A DNA stretch of 64,000 nt from Aurantimonas coralicida DSM 14790 (GCF_000421645.1 NZ_ATXK01000009.1:62001-126000); one strand, 5' to 3'. Positions 28,532-37,812 are shown, counted from the stretch's first letter. Notes: generated by a model not told the origin, from the sequence alone. Translations and numbers: made by a program.

Positions 28532-30451
28532 ATGAGCGATATCGAAAGCGGCACTGCGATTTCATCCGAGGCCGGCGACGCTGCGCCCTATCGGGTGCTG
28601 GCGCGCAAGTATCGCCCGCGCTCCTTCGACGATCTGATCGGCCAGGAGCCGATGGTCCGCACCCTGACCAACGCCTTCGAGACCGGCCGCATCGCCCAGG
28701 CCTGGATGCTGACCGGCGTGCGCGGTGTCGGCAAGACCACCACGGCGCGCATCCTGGCGCGGGCGCTGAACTACCAGACCGACGAGATCGACCAGCCGAC
28801 GATCCACATGGGCGAGCCGGGCATCCACTGCCAGGCGATCATGGAAGGCCGGCATGTCGACGTGGTCGAAATGGATGCGGCGTCCCATACCGGCATCGAC
28901 GACGTGCGCGAGATCATCGCGCAGGTGCGCTATCGCCCGGTCTCGGCGCGCTACAAGGTCTACATCATCGACGAGGTCCACATGCTGTCGACGCAGGCCT
29001 TCAACGGCCTGCTGAAGACGCTGGAGGAGCCGCCGGAGCACGTGAAGTTCGTCTTCGCGACGACCGAGATCCGCAAGGTGCCGGTCACCGTCCTGTCACG
29101 CTGCCAGCGCTTCGACCTGCGGCGCGTCGAATCGGCGACGCTGATGGCGCATCTGACGAAGATCGCGGCGGCCGAGCATGTCGAGGTCGACGAGGATGCG
29201 CTGCGGCTGATCGCCCGCGCCGCCGAAGGCTCGGTGCGCGACGCCCTCTCCCTGACCGACCAGGCGATCGCCCACGGGGCGGGCGCGGTGACCGCGCAGG
29301 CGGTGCGCGACATGCTGGGTCTCGCCGACCGGGTCCGGATCATCGATCTGTTCGAATATCTGATGAAGGGCGACGCCGCGGCGGCGCTGAAGGAGCTGCG
29401 CGACCAGTATGTCGTCGGCGCCGATCCGGCCGTGGTTCTCGCCGACCTTGCCGATTTCACCCATCTCGTGACGACGCTGCGCTTCGTGCCCGATGCGGCG
29501 GAGGACGCCGCGCTGTCGCCGATGGAGGCCGAGCGCGGCCTGGAATTTTCCAAGAGCCTGTCGATCCGCACTCTCGGCCAGGTCTGGCAGATGCTGCTGA
29601 AGGCGCTGGAGGAAACGCGCAACGCCAATGCGCCGCGCCAGGCCGCCGAAATGGCGTTGATCCGCATCGCCCATGCCGCCGACCTGCCGTCGCCCGACGA
29701 TCTGGTGCGGCTGATCCGCAGCGGCGAGCTCGGCAATCTGCCGGCCCCGACACCGGCCGGCGGCAACGGCGCGGCCGGGCACGGGCAGGGCAGCGGCAAC
29801 GGTGCGGGAGCGTCCGGCTCCCGCGGTTCGGCTCCTGCGCCAACGCAGGCCATCGCCGCCCCGTCGGCACAAGGCTCCGCCGCACCGGCGGGCGGGCCGC
29901 AATCCTCCGGGATGATGAGCGCGCGCATGGGCGGCGGGCAGAACTCGCGGCCGCAGATCCGTCCGGCCGTCGAAGAGGCACGGCCGGAGGTCGAGATCGC
30001 CTCGCTGGAACAGCTCGTCGCGCTGGCCGAATCCAAGCGCGACTCGCTGATGACCGTGTCGATCCGGCGCTATCTGCGGCTGGTGAAGCTGGTGCCGGGG
30101 CGGCTCGAGGTCGCGCTGACGCCGGAGGCGCCGCGCACGCTGATTACCGATCTCACCCGCAAGCTGCACGACTGGACCGGGCGCCGCTGGGTTGTGACCA
30201 TTTCCAACGGCGAGGCGAAGCCGACCCTCGACGAGGTCGCGACCGCACGCCGCAACACGCTGCTGCTCGACGCCGAATCCGACCCGGAAGTCGCGGCGAT
30301 CCTCGCCTCGTTTCCCGGCGCCAAGGTCGTCGATGTGCGGCTGCGCGGCGACGCCGAGGCGGCGGCCGAGGAGGCAGCGCTTGTTTCGGACGTGGTCGAG
30401 GACGACATTCTGGTCGATCCGTCGGAGCTGTCCGACGACGACGACATCTAG
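28532..30451 (+). CDS. dnaX: DNA polymerase III subunit gamma/tau
   Basis: Clamp-loader ATPase of 639 residues. It starts YRVLARKYRPRSFDDLIGQE, with Walker A GVRGVGKTTT (Lys68), Walker B with IIDEVHMLS, sensor 1 FATTEIRKVPVTVLSRCQRF and a domain III of helical bundle type. A Gly/Ala/Pro-rich linker (about 415-480) leads to the tau C-terminal domain. The zinc module between Walker A and B keeps only one cysteine (GIHCQAIMEG) of the four found in E. coli, as in other rhizobia. No slippery frameshift site was evident. The ATG at 28532 gives the family N-terminus; ybaB follows after 9 bases. Confidence 0.95.
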   Translation: MSDIESGTAISSEAGDAAPYRVLARKYRPRSFDDLIGQEPMVRTLTNAFETGRIAQAWMLTGVRGVGKTTTARILARALNYQTDEIDQPTIHMGEPGIHCQAIMEGRHVDVVEMDAASHTGIDDVREIIAQVRYRPVSARYKVYIIDEVHMLSTQAFNGLLKTLEEPPEHVKFVFATTEIRKVPVTVLSRCQRFDLRRVESATLMAHLTKIAAAEHVEVDEDALRLIARAAEGSVRDALSLTDQAIAHGAGAVTAQAVRDMLGLADRVRIIDLFEYLMKGDAAAALKELRDQYVVGADPAVVLADLADFTHLVTTLRFVPDAAEDAALSPMEAERGLEFSKSLSIRTLGQVWQMLLKALEETRNANAPRQAAEMALIRIAHAADLPSPDDLVRLIRSGELGNLPAPTPAGGNGAAGHGQGSGNGAGASGSRGSAPAPTQAIAAPSAQGSAAPAGGPQSSGMMSARMGGGQNSRPQIRPAVEEARPEVEIASLEQLVALAESKRDSLMTVSIRRYLRLVKLVPGRLEVALTPEAPRTLITDLTRKLHDWTGRRWVVTISNGEAKPTLDEVATARRNTLLLDAESDPEVAAILASFPGAKVVDVRLRGDAEAAAEEAALVSDVVEDDILVDPSELSDDDDI

Positions 30452-30460
30452 GAGATCGCG

Positions 30461-30784
30461 ATGAAAGACCTGATGGGCATGATGAAGCAGGCCAAGGAGA
30501 TGCAGGCCAAGATGGCCGGCCTCCAGGAAGAGATCGCTTCCATCACGGTGACCGGCCAGGCCGGCGGCGGCGTCGTGTCGGTCACGCTGACCGGCAAGGG
30601 CGAGATGCAGGGCATCGCGATCGATCCCTCGCTCCTGAAGGAAGACGAGAAGGACATCGTCGAGGATCTCGTCATGGCGGCGCATAACGACGCCAAGGGC
30701 AAGCTCGATGCGGCCATCCAGGAAAAGACCCAGGAACTGACCGCCGGCCTGCAGCTGCCCCCCGGCATGAGCCTGCCGTTCTGA
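30461..30784 (+). CDS. ybaB: YbaB/EbfC nucleoid-associated protein
   Basis: Small DNA-binding protein of 107 residues that forms dimers and is encoded between dnaX and recR in most bacteria. It shows the standard start [20 protein letters not shown], the central [20 protein letters not shown], and the C-terminal [20 protein letters not shown] precedes the ATG. It may shape the nucleoid or assist RecR-linked repair. Confidence 0.95.
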   Translation: MKDLMGMMKQAKEMQAKMAGLQEEIASITVTGQAGGGVVSVTLTGKGEMQGIAIDPSLLKEDEKDIVEDLVMAAHNDAKGKLDAAIQEKTQELTAGLQLPPGMSLPF

Positions 30785-30810
30785 GGCGTCCCGGCGGCAT
30801 CTAGACCCTT

Positions 30811-31416
30811 ATGGCCAAACCCATTGCAGGCCCGGAGATCGAGCGGCTGATCCAGCTGCTTGCCAAGCTCCCAGGCCTTGGTCCCCGTTCGGCGCGCCGC
30901 GCGGCGCTTCATCTCGTCAAGCGGCGCGAGCAGCTTCTGGCGCCGCTGTCGGCCGCCATGGGCGAGGCGCTGGACAAGGTGACGATCTGCTCGGTCTGCG
31001 GCAATATCGACACCTTCGATCCCTGCACGATCTGCACCGACGGTTCGCGCGACCAGTCGATCGTGATCGTCGTGGAGGACGTCTCGGACCTCTGGGCGCT
31101 GGAGCGGGCCAAGGCGCTGAACGCGGCCTATCACGTGCTCGGCGGCGTCCTGTCGCCGCTCGACGGGATCGGCCCCGACGACCTCACCATCCGGCAGCTC
31201 GTCGAACGCGTCCACAAGGGCGGGGTGAAGGAGCTGATCCTGGCCGTGAACGCCACGGTCGAGGGCCAGACGACGGCGCATTACCTGATGGACCAGCTCG
31301 AGGGCTTCGAGGTGCGGGTCACGCGGTTGGCCCACGGCGTGCCGGTCGGCGGCGAGCTGGATTATCTCGACGAAGGCACGCTCTCGGCCGCCATGCGCTC
31401 GCGCACCGGGCTCTGA
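30811..31416 (+). CDS. recR: recombination protein RecR
   Basis: RecR of 201 residues works with RecF/RecO in gap repair by loading RecA. The N-terminal helix-hairpin-helix ([18 protein letters not shown]) is followed by a zinc finger with Cys60, Cys63, Cys72 and Cys75, then a Toprim domain starting [17 protein letters not shown] and the conserved [19 protein letters not shown]. It is the third gene of the dnaX-ybaB-recR operon, 26 bases after ybaB. Confidence 0.96.
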   Translation: MAKPIAGPEIERLIQLLAKLPGLGPRSARRAALHLVKRREQLLAPLSAAMGEALDKVTICSVCGNIDTFDPCTICTDGSRDQSIVIVVEDVSDLWALERAKALNAAYHVLGGVLSPLDGIGPDDLTIRQLVERVHKGGVKELILAVNATVEGQTTAHYLMDQLEGFEVRVTRLAHGVPVGGELDYLDEGTLSAAMRSRTGL

Positions 31417-31443
31417 GGGCGGCTTCATTCTTCCACCGGTGAT

Positions 31444-31836
31444 CTACGGCTCGTCGCCATCCGCGGCGTCGCGATCGCGGGCGTATCGTGCGGCAACCGG
31501 GAAGGGCGGCAGCCAGGTTTCGCGGCGGATCGTCCAGCATTCGTAGGTGGGCGTCAGCTGGTCCGGGGCGTCCAGCGCGCCGAGATGCAGTTCGGTCTCG
31601 TCACCGGTGCAGGCGAAGACGGACGCGCCGCAGCGCGGGCAGAAATGCCGCCCCGCATAGGCACGCGTTTCGCCGGTGAGCGTCACGGCGTCATGGCGGA
31701 AGATCGCGGCGGCGTAGAACAGGGCGCCGTGATGCTTGCGGCAGTCGAGGCAATGGCAAAGGCCGACACGATCGGGCCGGCCCGTCGCCACGAAGCGCAC
31801 GTCGCCGCACAGGCAGCCGCCGGTATATTGCTCCAT
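31444..31836 (-). CDS. GFA/CENP-V zinc-binding family protein
   Basis: Protein of 130 residues from the glutathione-dependent formaldehyde-activating (Gfa) fold family. The two zinc sites are visible: CLCGDVRF with CHCLDCRKHHG, and FCPRCGASVF. Many members have no proven activity, so formaldehyde handling is only a family label. It converges with recR, with 27 bases between, and no terminator stands out. Confidence 0.9.
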   Translation of the reverse strand: MEQYTGGCLCGDVRFVATGRPDRVGLCHCLDCRKHHGALFYAAAIFRHDAVTLTGETRAYAGRHFCPRCGASVFACTGDETELHLGALDAPDQLTPTYECWTIRRETWLPPFPVAARYARDRDAADGDEP

Positions 31837-31958
31837 GCCGCATCCTCCGCGTCTGTTTCATCGGTTTGGCGGCACGAAGGCTAGGCCGGGCCGCCGCCCG
31901 TCGTCCATCCATCGCAGCCGGTCTTGGCGCGCTTCGCAGAGCCGGCTACCCTCAAGCG

Positions 31959-33191
31959 ATGCAGCTATCGCTTCGCCTCCTCACCGCCGTCGTTCTCCTG
32001 TGTGCTGCGACGTTCGCGCCGGCCAGCGCGCAGAACCTGACGGCCGGTTTCCGCAATTTCCTCGAGGCCGACATCTGGCCCGCCGCCAGAGCGCGCGGTG
32101 TGCCGCGGCCGGTGTTCGACGCGGCGTTCAAGGGCGTGTCGCCCAATCTGAAGCTGCCCGACCTGCAGCTTCCCGGCGCGAAGGCGACCGTTGCGGAGAC
32201 GAACTTCCAGGCCGAGTTCAAGAGCGGCGCGGCCTATCTGTCGGAAGGCGCGGTGGCCGGCAATGCCCGCCAGGGGCGCGCCCTGATCGCGAAATACCGC
32301 GCCGTTCTCGACCGGATCGAGGCGCGCTACGGCGTGCCGGCCCCGATCATCGTCGCCATCTGGGGGCGGGAATCGGCCTTCGGCGCGGCGAAGATCCCCC
32401 ATGACGCCTTCGAGGTGCTGGGGACCAAGGCCTATCTCTCACGCCGCAAGGCGATGTTTCGCGAGGAACTGCTCGCCGCCCTGCAGATCGTCGCCGACGG
32501 CCATCTGAAGACCTCGGAGATGAAGTCGTCCTGGGCCGGCGCGCTCGGCCAACCGCAATTCATGCCGTCGAAATTCCTGGCGCTGGCCGTGGATTTCGAC
32601 GGCGACGGGCGAAAGGACATCTGGAATTCGGTGCCCGACACGCTGGCCTCGATCGCCCATTACCTGCAGCAGGCCGGCTGGCAGCCGGGCCGCGACTGGG
32701 GCTTCGAGGCGCGGGTGCCGGCCGCCGTCTCCTGCGCCAATGAGGGGCCGGATCTCGGTCGTCCGATCTCGGAATTCGTCGCCGCCGGCGTGACGCGCGT
32801 CTCGGGCCGGCCGTTTCCGGGCCACGAACTGGCGGCGCGGGGCCACCTGATGATGCCGGCCGGCCGCTTCGGCCCGGCCTTCATCGCCACGCCGAATTTC
32901 TACGCCATCAAGGCCTATAACAATTCCGACCTCTACGCCCTGTTCGTCGGCCATGTCGCCGACCGGATGCTCGGGGCGGGACCGCTGGCGGGAGACTGGA
33001 AGCCCACCGACCGGCTGACGCGGGGCGACGTCGCGCGCATGCAGCAGAAGCTGGAGGCGCGCGGCTACGATGTCGGCGGGGCGGACGGGCTTGCCGGCTT
33101 CAAGACGCGGCGCTCGATCGGGGCGTTCCAGCTCAAGTCCGGAATGGGCGAGACGTGCTGGCCGACAAGGGCGCTCGCCGGCGCGCTGTGA
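31959..33191 (+). CDS. lytic murein transglycosylase, MltB type
   Basis: Exported peptidoglycan-cleaving enzyme of 410 residues. The N-terminal signal is MQLSLRLLTAVVLLCAATFAPASAQ. The MltB-type (SLT_2) domain has the catalytic glutamate Glu138 in IWGRESAFGAAK and the later GALGQPQFMPSKF and SIAHYLQQAGW. A C-terminal peptidoglycan-binding domain (DVARMQQKLEARGYDVGGAD) ends the protein, though its last helix looks shortened. There is no lipobox. I chose ATG 31959 because the signal peptide begins there. Confidence 0.92.
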   Translation: MQLSLRLLTAVVLLCAATFAPASAQNLTAGFRNFLEADIWPAARARGVPRPVFDAAFKGVSPNLKLPDLQLPGAKATVAETNFQAEFKSGAAYLSEGAVAGNARQGRALIAKYRAVLDRIEARYGVPAPIIVAIWGRESAFGAAKIPHDAFEVLGTKAYLSRRKAMFREELLAALQIVADGHLKTSEMKSSWAGALGQPQFMPSKFLALAVDFDGDGRKDIWNSVPDTLASIAHYLQQAGWQPGRDWGFEARVPAAVSCANEGPDLGRPISEFVAAGVTRVSGRPFPGHELAARGHLMMPAGRFGPAFIATPNFYAIKAYNNSDLYALFVGHVADRMLGAGPLAGDWKPTDRLTRGDVARMQQKLEARGYDVGGADGLAGFKTRRSIGAFQLKSGMGETCWPTRALAGAL

Positions 33192-33364
33192 TGCTATCCA
33201 CAGTTGATTTAACCTCTCGTACACGATCCCTGCCAAAACCTTTCCCCTGTTGCGGCCACGACCTTTCGCCGCCGGGACGTGGCTTGTACCGAAGATGACG
33301 GAACCCGAGGAGAGCAGGCGGCACGATCGCCTGCCAAGCGGCGGGAGTTGCCTGGGGAGGCGAC

Positions 33365-33399
33365 GCGGACGGTTCGAAGCAGGTCTTCGAACCGTCCGC
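33365..33399. repeat. perfect 14-bp inverted repeat in a 378-base gap
   Basis: GCGGACGGTTCGAA (33365-33378) is mirrored exactly by TTCGAACCGTCCGC (33386-33399) around 7 bases. No T-run follows on either strand, so it is a poor terminator; it could be a regulator site or an RNA hairpin. The rest of the gap 33192-33569 shows no coding frame I can support. A single DnaA-box-like CTATCCACA at 33194 is probably chance. Confidence 0.6.
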
Positions 33400-33569
33400 C
33401 CTATCCATCCGGCCGGTGACTGGCCCTTGCCCGAACCTGCACCCCTTGCAGGGCTTGCGTGACCTTCGTCCCTCGCTGCAATAGTTTCGCCACATCCTGA
33501 GCCAATAGATTGCGGATCGGCTCGCACGATTCGCGCTCCGGGCTTTGCAATCGTTTTTGGGGAAACCGA

Positions 33570-34886
33570 TTGAAACGACGGATCTGGATACCTTCCAGCA
33601 TCATGCTCCTTGCGGGGCTCGGTTACGCCGTCGGCAAGACGGCCGACCTCGTCATGCCGCAGATGGACGCCGGCACCGATGTCGCCGAGTTCGTCGCGCC
33701 GAAATCCGATCTGTCCCTCGACGTTTCCCTCGTCCGCCCGGCCGACAATGCCTTTTCCGAAATCGCGGTCGCGACAGTCGAACCGTTCGACGCCGATGGT
33801 GACGGCACGCCGGATGTCCGGGATCTGGCCCAGCCGGCGGTGTCGAAGCCCGTCGCGACATCCGCGTCGGCCAAGCTCGCCGAACTCGCGCAGGCCGGCA
33901 GTTCGCGCACGCTGTCGCTGAAGGTGGCGGCGACGACCGGCCGTTCGACAAGTGCTTCGACCGCCGACCTGCCGACGATGGCGACCGCCTGGCAGTCGGA
34001 GCATTTCCGCGACAATCCGCTGGTCGGCGAAGTCTTCGATGCGCGCGGTGCGCGCTCGAGCCGCGACACGCTGATGGGGGCCGCCAGCGGCGCCCGCTAT
34101 CTGCTTCTCGGCGAAATCCACGACAATCCCGATCATCACCAGCTGCAGGCCGACATCATCGGCGGGCTGGCCAAGCTGGGCAGCGAGCCGGCCGTGGTCT
34201 TCGAGATGATCCCGGAAAGCTTTGCCGACGTTCTGGAGGAGTTTGCCGAGACCGGTGACCGCGATGTCGCGTCGCTCTCCGAGCATCTGCAATGGTCGGA
34301 ACGCGGCTGGCCGGCCTTCTCGATCTACCAGCCCGTCTTCGAGGCGGCCGTCGCCGAGGGCCTGCCGCTTCGCGCCGGAGATCTCGACCGCCAGACGATC
34401 CGTGCGATCGGCGAAAACGGCCTCGACGCCCTGAGCGAAGCCGAGATCGAACGCCTGTCGCTGCGCCTCGAAGTGCCGGCGGAACAGGCGGACGCACTGG
34501 CCGACACCATCAGGACCGCCCATTGCGGGCTGATGCCCGAGGGCGCCATCGGCGCCATGGCGACGGTCCAGCGGGCCCGTGACGGTGCACTGGCCGATGC
34601 GCTGGTCGATGCGGCGAAAGAGAGCGGCAGCGCCGTGCTGATCGCCGGCTCCGGCCATGTCCGCAAGGATCGCGGCGTGCCGAACATCCTCGCGGAACGC
34701 GATCCGGACGCGGCCACGGTCGCGGTGCAGATGGTCGAGGTCAGCGACGGCGAGGCCGAGGCCGCCGATTACGGCCTGACGAGCGATGCGCCGGCGCCCT
34801 ACGACTACACGATCTTCACGCCGCGCAACGACATTTCCGACCCCTGCGAGGCGCTCCGCGCCCGGATGGGGCAGGCGGACCAGTAA
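33570..34886 (+). CDS. ChaN-like (Tiki/heme-binding uptake) domain protein
   Basis: Protein of about 438 residues. The C-terminal two thirds match the ChaN/Tiki domain: YLLLGEIHDNPDHHQLQADI, VVFEMIPESFADVL, the WSERGWPAFSIYQPVFEAAV segment and AGSGHVRKDRGVP near the end, with metal-binding Glu and His typical of this fold. The N-terminus (LKRRIWIPSSIMLLAGLGYAVG) looks like a membrane anchor, followed by about 130 residues of low conservation. I propose TTG 33570 as the start because GGGGAAA lies 6 bases before it; ATG 33510 and ATG 33603 are alternatives. ChaN in Campylobacter binds heme, but function here is unknown. Confidence 0.72.
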   Translation: MKRRIWIPSSIMLLAGLGYAVGKTADLVMPQMDAGTDVAEFVAPKSDLSLDVSLVRPADNAFSEIAVATVEPFDADGDGTPDVRDLAQPAVSKPVATSASAKLAELAQAGSSRTLSLKVAATTGRSTSASTADLPTMATAWQSEHFRDNPLVGEVFDARGARSSRDTLMGAASGARYLLLGEIHDNPDHHQLQADIIGGLAKLGSEPAVVFEMIPESFADVLEEFAETGDRDVASLSEHLQWSERGWPAFSIYQPVFEAAVAEGLPLRAGDLDRQTIRAIGENGLDALSEAEIERLSLRLEVPAEQADALADTIRTAHCGLMPEGAIGAMATVQRARDGALADALVDAAKESGSAVLIAGSGHVRKDRGVPNILAERDPDAATVAVQMVEVSDGEAEAADYGLTSDAPAPYDYTIFTPRNDISDPCEALRARMGQADQ

Positions 34887-34961
34887 GTCCGCCCATCGCA
34901 GGTTCCGCCTGCCGGGGCTTCGAGCCCAATCTCAGCGGAAGCGCCACTCCATCAAGCAAGG

Positions 34962-35082
34962 TCGTCATCCTCGGGCTTGACCCGAGGACCCATGCCGTAC
35001 CCGGTGACGCGGCGCAGATCTCCGACGGAATGGTCGCTAAGGCGCAGAGGCGTGGATCCTCGGGGCAAGCACGAGGATGACG
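34962..35082. repeat. palindromic intergenic repeat element
   Basis: The left arm GTCATCCTCGGGCTTGACCC (running 34964-34992) is mirrored by the right arm ending GCACGAGGATGAC (35053-35081), about 29 bases each with a few mismatches, around a 60-base core. Such roughly 120-base elements with CCTCGGGCTTGACCCGAGG-type ends are scattered through rhizobial chromosomes. Only one copy was noticed in this window. It fills the gap after the ChaN-like gene, where the LOG gene converges. Confidence 0.78.
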
Positions 35083-35130
35083 GGCGCCAGGGGGCGGTGC
35101 GGTGATGTCGGACGTCCCGCCGCTGCATCC

Positions 35131-35979
35131 TCAGAAATCGTAGAATTTCCGGATCGCCGCCCAGCCGTCCTCGGCCGTGTCCACATAGGTCACGAGATCG
35201 AGGTCTTCCGGCGCGATCGTGCCTTCCTCGGCGAGGGCCTCCAGGTCGATCACGCGGCGCCAGAAGCTCTCCCCGAACAGAAGCACCGGAATGCGCTGCA
35301 TTCGCCGGGTCTGGATCAGCGTCAGCGCCTCGAACAATTCGTCCATGGTGCCGAAGCCGCCGGGGAAGATCGCCATCGCCTTCGCCCGCAGCAGGAAGTG
35401 CATCTTGCGGACGGCGAAATAGTGGAAGTTGAAGCACAGTTCCGGCGTGGCGAAGCGGTTCGGCGCCTGCTCATGGGGCAGGGTGATGTTGAGCGAGATC
35501 GACAGGGCGTCGACATCGGCCGCACCGCGATTGCCGGCTTCCATGACGCCGGGACCGCCGCCGGTGACGATGACATATTCCTTGCCGCCATGGCTGTTGG
35601 CCGAATGCTGCGAGGCGATGGCGGCGAAGCGGCGGGCCTCCTCGTAGAATTTCGAATTGGCCTCGAGGTTGCGGCGCTGGGTCTCGTTGCGCGCCGCCCA
35701 GGCCTCGGTGCCCGGCTCGGGAATGCGGGCGCCGCCGAACAGCACGACGGTGGACAGGATGCCCGCCTCGTTCAGCGCCAGTTCGGGTTTCATCAGCTCG
35801 AGTTGAAGCCGGATGCCGCGGGTCTCTTCGCGGGTCAGGAAGTCGTCGTCGGCATAGGCCAGCGCATAGGTGGGGGAGCGGGTCTGCGGGGTATCGACCT
35901 GTACTGCCGTCTCTTCCTTGTCCCGCCGCGAGCTCGGAAAGGGGTCCCAGCCGTTCTGGTTGCGGGGTGTTTCGTTCAT
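35131..35979 (-). CDS. LOG family protein (TIGR00730 type)
   Basis: Protein of 282 residues with the LOG/lysine-decarboxylase-like Rossmann motifs GGGPGVMEAGNRGA and PGGFGTMDELFEALTLIQ. In plants LOG enzymes release cytokinins from nucleotides; the bacterial long form is a nucleotide 5'-monophosphate phosphoribohydrolase. The N-terminal 60 residues (NQNGWDPFPSSRRDKEE...) are hydrophilic. It is transcribed alone, divergent from dapD across a gap of 124 bases. Confidence 0.88.
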   Translation of the reverse strand: MNETPRNQNGWDPFPSSRRDKEETAVQVDTPQTRSPTYALAYADDDFLTREETRGIRLQLELMKPELALNEAGILSTVVLFGGARIPEPGTEAWAARNETQRRNLEANSKFYEEARRFAAIASQHSANSHGGKEYVIVTGGGPGVMEAGNRGAADVDALSISLNITLPHEQAPNRFATPELCFNFHYFAVRKMHFLLRAKAMAIFPGGFGTMDELFEALTLIQTRRMQRIPVLLFGESFWRRVIDLEALAEEGTIAPEDLDLVTYVDTAEDGWAAIRKFYDF

Positions 35980-36103
35980 CGTGTCTGCCTCGTCGCCTGC
36001 ATGGGCCGTCGATTGACCGCCTCAGGGCCTTCAACTAGGGTCCGCGCCGACTTGGTCAGGGTGCGCAGCGCCCGCATTTTCCCCATTCTGCAGGAGTTCG
36101 CCG

Positions 36104-36958
36104 ATGACCGCGCCGGATCGCGCCGCCCTCGAAACCACCATTGAACGGGCCTTCGAGGACCGGGACTCGATCTCGGCATCGACGACCGGCGAAGTCCGCG
36201 ATGCCGTCGAGGCGTCGCTCGACCTGCTCGACCGCGGCGAGGCGCGCGTCGCCAGCCGCGAGGCCGACGGCAGCTGGACCGTGCACCAGTGGCTGAAGAA
36301 GGCTGTGCTCCTGTCCTTCCGCCTCAACGACATGACCGTCATTGAAGGCGGCCCGGGCGGGGCGACCTGGTGGGACAAGGTCCCGTCGAAGTTCGAGGGC
36401 TGGAACGCCGACCGCTTCCGCGAGATGGGGTTCCGCGCCGTGCCGAACGCGGTGGTGCGCCGCTCGGCCCATATCGGCAAGGGCGTCGTCCTGATGCCGT
36501 CCTTCGTCAATCTCGGCGCCTTCGTCGACGAGGGCACGATGGTCGACACCTGGGCGACGGTCGGCTCCTGCGCGCAGATCGGCAAGAACGTGCATCTGTC
36601 GGGCGGCGTCGGCATTGGCGGCGTGCTGGAGCCGATGCAGGCCGGTCCGACGATCATCGAGGACGGCTGCTTCATCGGCGCCCGGTCCGAGGTCGTCGAG
36701 GGCTGCATCGTGCGCGAAGGCTCGGTGCTCGGCATGGGCGTCTTCCTCGGCCAGTCGACCAAGATCGTCGACCGCACCACCGGCACGATCTCCTATGGCG
36801 AAGTGCCGCCCTATTCGGTGGTCGTCGCAGGCTCGATGCCGGGCAAGCCGATGGGCAATGGCGAGCCGGGGCCGAGCCTCTATTGCGCCGTCATCGTCAA
36901 GCGCGTCGACGAGCGCACCCGCTCCAAGACCTCGATCAACGAGCTGCTGCGCAACTGA
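36104..36958 (+). CDS. dapD: 2,3,4,5-tetrahydropyridine-2,6-dicarboxylate N-succinyltransferase
   Basis: DapD succinylates tetrahydrodipicolinate in the succinylase branch of lysine and diaminopimelate synthesis. The 284-residue protein has the N-terminal helical part and a left-handed beta-helix of hexapeptide repeats ([19 protein letters not shown], then [20 protein letters not shown]). The substrate-binding [20 protein letters not shown] and WWDKVPSKF segments are intact. AGGAG precedes the ATG. dapE lies 2 kb downstream on the same strand, split from it by two envelope genes. Confidence 0.96.
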   Translation: MTAPDRAALETTIERAFEDRDSISASTTGEVRDAVEASLDLLDRGEARVASREADGSWTVHQWLKKAVLLSFRLNDMTVIEGGPGGATWWDKVPSKFEGWNADRFREMGFRAVPNAVVRRSAHIGKGVVLMPSFVNLGAFVDEGTMVDTWATVGSCAQIGKNVHLSGGVGIGGVLEPMQAGPTIIEDGCFIGARSEVVEGCIVREGSVLGMGVFLGQSTKIVDRTTGTISYGEVPPYSVVVAGSMPGKPMGNGEPGPSLYCAVIVKRVDERTRSKTSINELLRN

Positions 36959-36964
36959 GCCGGC

Positions 36965-36985
36965 GTCGCGGCCCCAAGCCGCGAC
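36965..36985 (+). repeat. short GC hairpin between dapD and the glycosidase gene
   Basis: GTCGCGG (36965-36971) pairs exactly with CCGCGAC (36979-36985) around 7 bases. It begins 6 bases after the dapD stop. There is no T-run, so it may stabilise the dapD message 3' end or reduce read-through rather than terminate. Confidence 0.45.
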
Positions 36986-37008
36986 CCTTGCCCCAAGGCC
37001 GATCCGCG

Positions 37009-37779
37009 ATGGCGCGACTGCGAACCTTCTGGCCTCTCTCGCTGATCGCGGCGAGCGGCCTGTTCGGCTGGCTGCAGGGCGTGCCCTCGCTGCCGGCCGG
37101 CCATGACGGCCTCTGCCGCAGCGAAGTTGCGGCGGGGGTGGAGTATCTGGTCTGCGACGTGCCGCTGGATCGCACCGATCTCGCGCTGCGGGCCGTCGAC
37201 GCGAGCAACGCGCCCTACCGGACCTTCGAGCGCGCCGCGGCAAGCGTCAATGGCCGCGTCCGCCTGATCATGAATGCCGGCATGTATCACGAGGACCGCC
37301 GTCCGGTCGGCCTTGCGGTGCAGGACGGCGTCGAGGTCAGTCCGCTGGTGCGCGGAACCGGCAGCGGCAATTACTCGATGCAGCCGAATGGCGTATTCTT
37401 TGTCGAGGATGGGCGCGCGGCGGTCCTGACCACCGACGCCTATCTCGCCGCGCCCCGCCGGCCGACGCTCGCGACCCAGTCGGGCCCGATGCTGCTCATC
37501 GACGGCAAGCTGCATCCGCGCTTCATCGACGGTTCCGACAGCCGGCATGTGCGCAACGGCGTCTGTGCCAGCGCGGACGGGCGGACCGTGCGTCTCGTCC
37601 TGTCGCGCAGCCCGGTCAATTTCTGGGATTTCGCCGTGTTCTTCCGCGACCGGCTCGGCTGCCGCGACGCGCTGTTCTTCGACGGCAAGGTGTCGAGCCT
37701 GTCCTATCCGGACGGCGGCATCGACTATCGCCGCGACCGGCTGGGGCCGATGCTGGTGGTCTCCGACAAGACGGACTAG
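37009..37779 (+). CDS. phosphodiester glycosidase family protein (DUF2233)
   Basis: Exported protein of 256 residues with an N-terminal hydrophobic segment (FWPLSLIAASGLFGWLQG) and the NAGPA/DUF2233 fold: IMNAGMYHEDRRPVGLAVQDG, GNYSMQPNGVFF, a catalytic-region LATQSGPMLLIDGKLHP, and NGVCASADGRTVRLVLS near SRSPVNFWDFAVFF. Known relatives split phosphodiester-linked sugars; related bacterial proteins act on envelope polymers. The substrate here is unknown. It starts at ATG 37009, 50 bases after dapD, and probably shares its transcript. Confidence 0.83.
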   Translation: MARLRTFWPLSLIAASGLFGWLQGVPSLPAGHDGLCRSEVAAGVEYLVCDVPLDRTDLALRAVDASNAPYRTFERAAASVNGRVRLIMNAGMYHEDRRPVGLAVQDGVEVSPLVRGTGSGNYSMQPNGVFFVEDGRAAVLTTDAYLAAPRRPTLATQSGPMLLIDGKLHPRFIDGSDSRHVRNGVCASADGRTVRLVLSRSPVNFWDFAVFFRDRLGCRDALFFDGKVSSLSYPDGGIDYRRDRLGPMLVVSDKTD

Positions 37780-37812
37780 CGGCCCGCCGACCGGCTCAGC
37801 CGAAGCGGACGC

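Noticed and set aside
33194-33202. DnaA-box-like CTATCCACA
   Set aside because: A single site with one mismatch, no cluster of boxes, no AT-rich unwinding region and no origin genes nearby.
34952-35437. A 161-codon minus-strand frame over the palindromic repeat and the LOG gene end
   Set aside because: It is out of frame with the LOG gene and overlaps the repeat; no motif or ribosome site.
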